Shown piece by piece: positions 6,065 through 6,807 of a DNA stretch of 6,807 nucleotides. Numbering within the stretch: position 1 is the stretch's first letter; each line of letters begins with the position of its first letter. The stretch is from an uncultured Bacteroidales bacterium (GTDB lineage Bacteria > Bacteroidota > Bacteroidia > Bacteroidales > Paludibacteraceae), in contig CALZHO010000044.1 in assembly GCA_945787425.1 (NCBI GenBank), positions 1 to 6,807 of the forward strand. The letters run 5' to 3'. A program made the position numbers and the translations under genes. A model generated the notes under the pieces. It was not told the DNA's origin. It worked only from the letters and a program-made list of their open reading frames with translations, and ran no database searches.

Positions 6065-6150
6065 GTATAAATTGATATTATTCGACTGTAGATTCACCCT
6101 TAGAACAGCACCACAGGTGCGACTAAAACTATTAAAACTTTTTCAACTAA
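6065..6150. other. Spacer with a small hairpin and two inverted 9-mers; no promoter identified
   Basis: This is the rest of the spacer between the repeat array and the rubrerythrin terminator. It contains a compact GCACC-ACA-GGTGC hairpin (6108-6120), and minus-strand copies of the neighbouring 9-mer, GTTTTAATA and GTTTTAGTC (complement of 6121-6138). The transporter promoter should be here. The best match is TACATTTA (complement of 6060-6067), which deviates from TAnnTTTG and has no TTG at the correct distance, so I do not call it. Confidence 0.4.
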
Positions 6151-6184
6151 AAGGACTTGCGCACACAGCGGTGCACAAGTCCTT
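6151..6184 (-). terminator. Rho-independent terminator of rubrerythrin
   Basis: Arms 6151-6164 and 6171-6184 pair over 14 positions around a 6-nt loop. The one plus-strand mismatch is a G-U pair in minus-strand RNA. After the stem the minus-strand RNA continues UUAGUUG, so the last U of the arm plus the following Us give a short U-run. The hairpin begins 6 nt after the rubrerythrin stop, which assigns it clearly to that gene and separates it from the transporter gene. Confidence 0.88.
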
Positions 6185-6190
6185 GATTAT

Positions 6191-6727
6191 TTAGAAGTTG
6201 TTTTGTTGGAGTTGGAAGTATGCCTGTGGGTGTTTGCATACAGGGCAAACCTCTGGAGCATCCTGACCAATATACAAGTGTCCGCAGTTGCGGCATTGCC
6301 AGATAGCATCGCCATCGCGGCTGAACACCAATTTGTCCTCGATGTTCTTCAGCAGTTTGAGATAACGCTCTTCATGTGCTTTCTCCACAGCAGCCACACC
6401 TTCCATCATGATAGCAATCTCCTCGAAACCTTCTTCGCGAGCCTCTTTTGCCATACGTGGGTACATGTCTGTCCACTCTTCGTTCTCGCCCATTGCGCCG
6501 TCTTTGAGGTTCTCCATAGTAGAACCAATACCGTGAATGAGTTTGAACCACAATTTAGCGTGCTCTTTCTCTTGCGCAGCAGTCTCCTCGAAGAGCGCAG
6601 CTATTTGCTCATAGCCGTCTTTCTTAGCTTTGCTTGCGTAGTAGGTGTACTTGTTGCGAGCTTTAGATTCGCCTGCGAATGCCTCCCATAGGTTGGCTTC
6701 GGTCTTTGTGCCTTTAAGATCTTTCAT
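6191..6727 (-). CDS. rbr: Rubrerythrin
   Basis: The 178-residue cytoplasmic non-haem iron protein reduces hydrogen peroxide in anaerobes, taking electrons from rubredoxin or NAD(P)H-linked reductases. Residues 1-135 form the ferritin-like four-helix diiron domain. Ligand motifs are FAGESKAR (17-24, E20), QEKEHA (52-57, E53 and H56), a glutamate in AKEAREEGF (93-101), and VEKAHEERY (114-122, E115 and H118). The C-terminus is a rubredoxin-like [Fe(Cys)4] domain with C145-x2-C148 and C161-x2-C164 ([10 protein letters not shown] and [11 protein letters not shown]). Length is slightly below the usual 190 or so, with no key residue missing. The start at 6727 matches the family N-terminus ([13 protein letters not shown]). 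It has its own promoter and terminator, so it is monocistronic. Its A-rich leader is a 20-bp tandem duplication. No PerR-like site is obvious. Confidence 0.96.
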   Translation of the reverse strand: MKDLKGTKTEANLWEAFAGESKARNKYTYYASKAKKDGYEQIAALFEETAAQEKEHAKLWFKLIHGIGSTMENLKDGAMGENEEWTDMYPRMAKEAREEGFEEIAIMMEGVAAVEKAHEERYLKLLKNIEDKLVFSRDGDAIWQCRNCGHLYIGQDAPEVCPVCKHPQAYFQLQQNNF

Positions 6728-6766
6728 TGTTGTAGTTATTTATAAGTTGTTGTAGTTATTTATAAG
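6727..6766 (-). repeat. 20-bp tandem duplication in the rubrerythrin leader
   Basis: Two perfect consecutive 20-bp copies lie at 6727-6746 and 6747-6766, and a decayed third copy may follow at 6767-6786. In mRNA sense each copy ends in AACTACAACAA, so the sequence placed just before the ATG (6727) is repeated 20 nt upstream. The first copy shares one base with the start codon. With transcription starting near 6791, the duplication makes up most of the roughly 60-nt leader. There is no Shine-Dalgarno; the A-rich end may be the initiation element. Confidence 0.85.
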
Positions 6767-6797
6767 TTGTTTACGTTATTGAATATTTTATCGGGTG

Positions 6798-6805
6798 CAA
6801 AGGTA
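6798..6805 (-). promoter_or_regulatory. -7 box of the rubrerythrin promoter (-33 box off the window)
   Basis: The complement of 6798-6805 is TACCTTTG, followed by CA as in the other promoters of this window. It matches the Bacteroidetes -7 consensus. The -33 element would lie beyond the right edge and cannot be checked. Transcription would begin near 6791. Confidence 0.65.
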
Positions 6806-6807
6806 GT

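Noticed and set aside
6060..6067. TACATTTA as the -7 box of the Na/Pi cotransporter promoter (minus strand)
   Set aside because: It deviates at the last consensus base and has no TTG about 20 nt upstream, unlike the clear promoters in this window; it also overlaps the last unit of the repeat array.

Overview
The window reads as ordinary chromosome from a member of the Bacteroidales (Bacteroidetes). Every confidently placed promoter has the Bacteroidetes form, a -7 box TAYCTTTGCA matching TAnnTTTG. Where the -33 box lies inside the window it is TTTG or TTG, 20 nt upstream. Start codons lack Shine-Dalgarno sequences and leaders are A/T-rich. The protein set (YigZ/IMPACT, CoaD, a periplasmic S41 protease, an acetyl-CoA hydrolase/transferase-family enzyme, a Na/Pi cotransporter with a PhoU tail, rubrerythrin) fits a gut-type anaerobe. 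I cannot assign a genus.

Layout. At 1-63 is the 5' end of an unrecognised minus-strand gene that runs off the window. Back-to-back promoters at 96-126 (minus) and 142-173 (plus) start a divergent pair. The plus-strand group is yigZ-like (199-585), coaD (639-1076) and a carboxyl-terminal protease gene (1132-2679). These have gaps of about 55 nt and no other visible promoter, so they may be one transcript. A convergent spacer (2680-2804) holds a perfect 8-bp hairpin. On the minus strand follow a CoA-transferase-family gene (2805-4097, own promoter), a Na/Pi cotransporter gene (4266-5966, hairpin terminator just downstream) and rubrerythrin (6191-6727, promoter at the right edge, strong terminator at 6151-6184). 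The three minus-strand genes look like separate units.

Function. The genes do not form one pathway. CoaD makes CoA precursor and the CoA-transferase-family enzyme moves or hydrolyses acyl-CoA, but they sit in different transcription units. The protease would act on envelope proteins, the transporter on phosphate, and rubrerythrin on peroxide.

I see no CRISPR, mobile element, phage gene, RNA gene or defence cassette, and nothing that amounts to a new multi-gene system. The most unusual signal is between the genes. Several spacers consist largely of short, slippage-type tandem repeats: 7-8 bp units at 580-631, 9 bp at 1082-1117 and 5993-6064, 20 bp at 6727-6766, and a spaced octamer at 2714-2759. 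Three of them share a TTAAGG core. One array supplies the stop codon of a yigZ gene that lacks its usual second domain.
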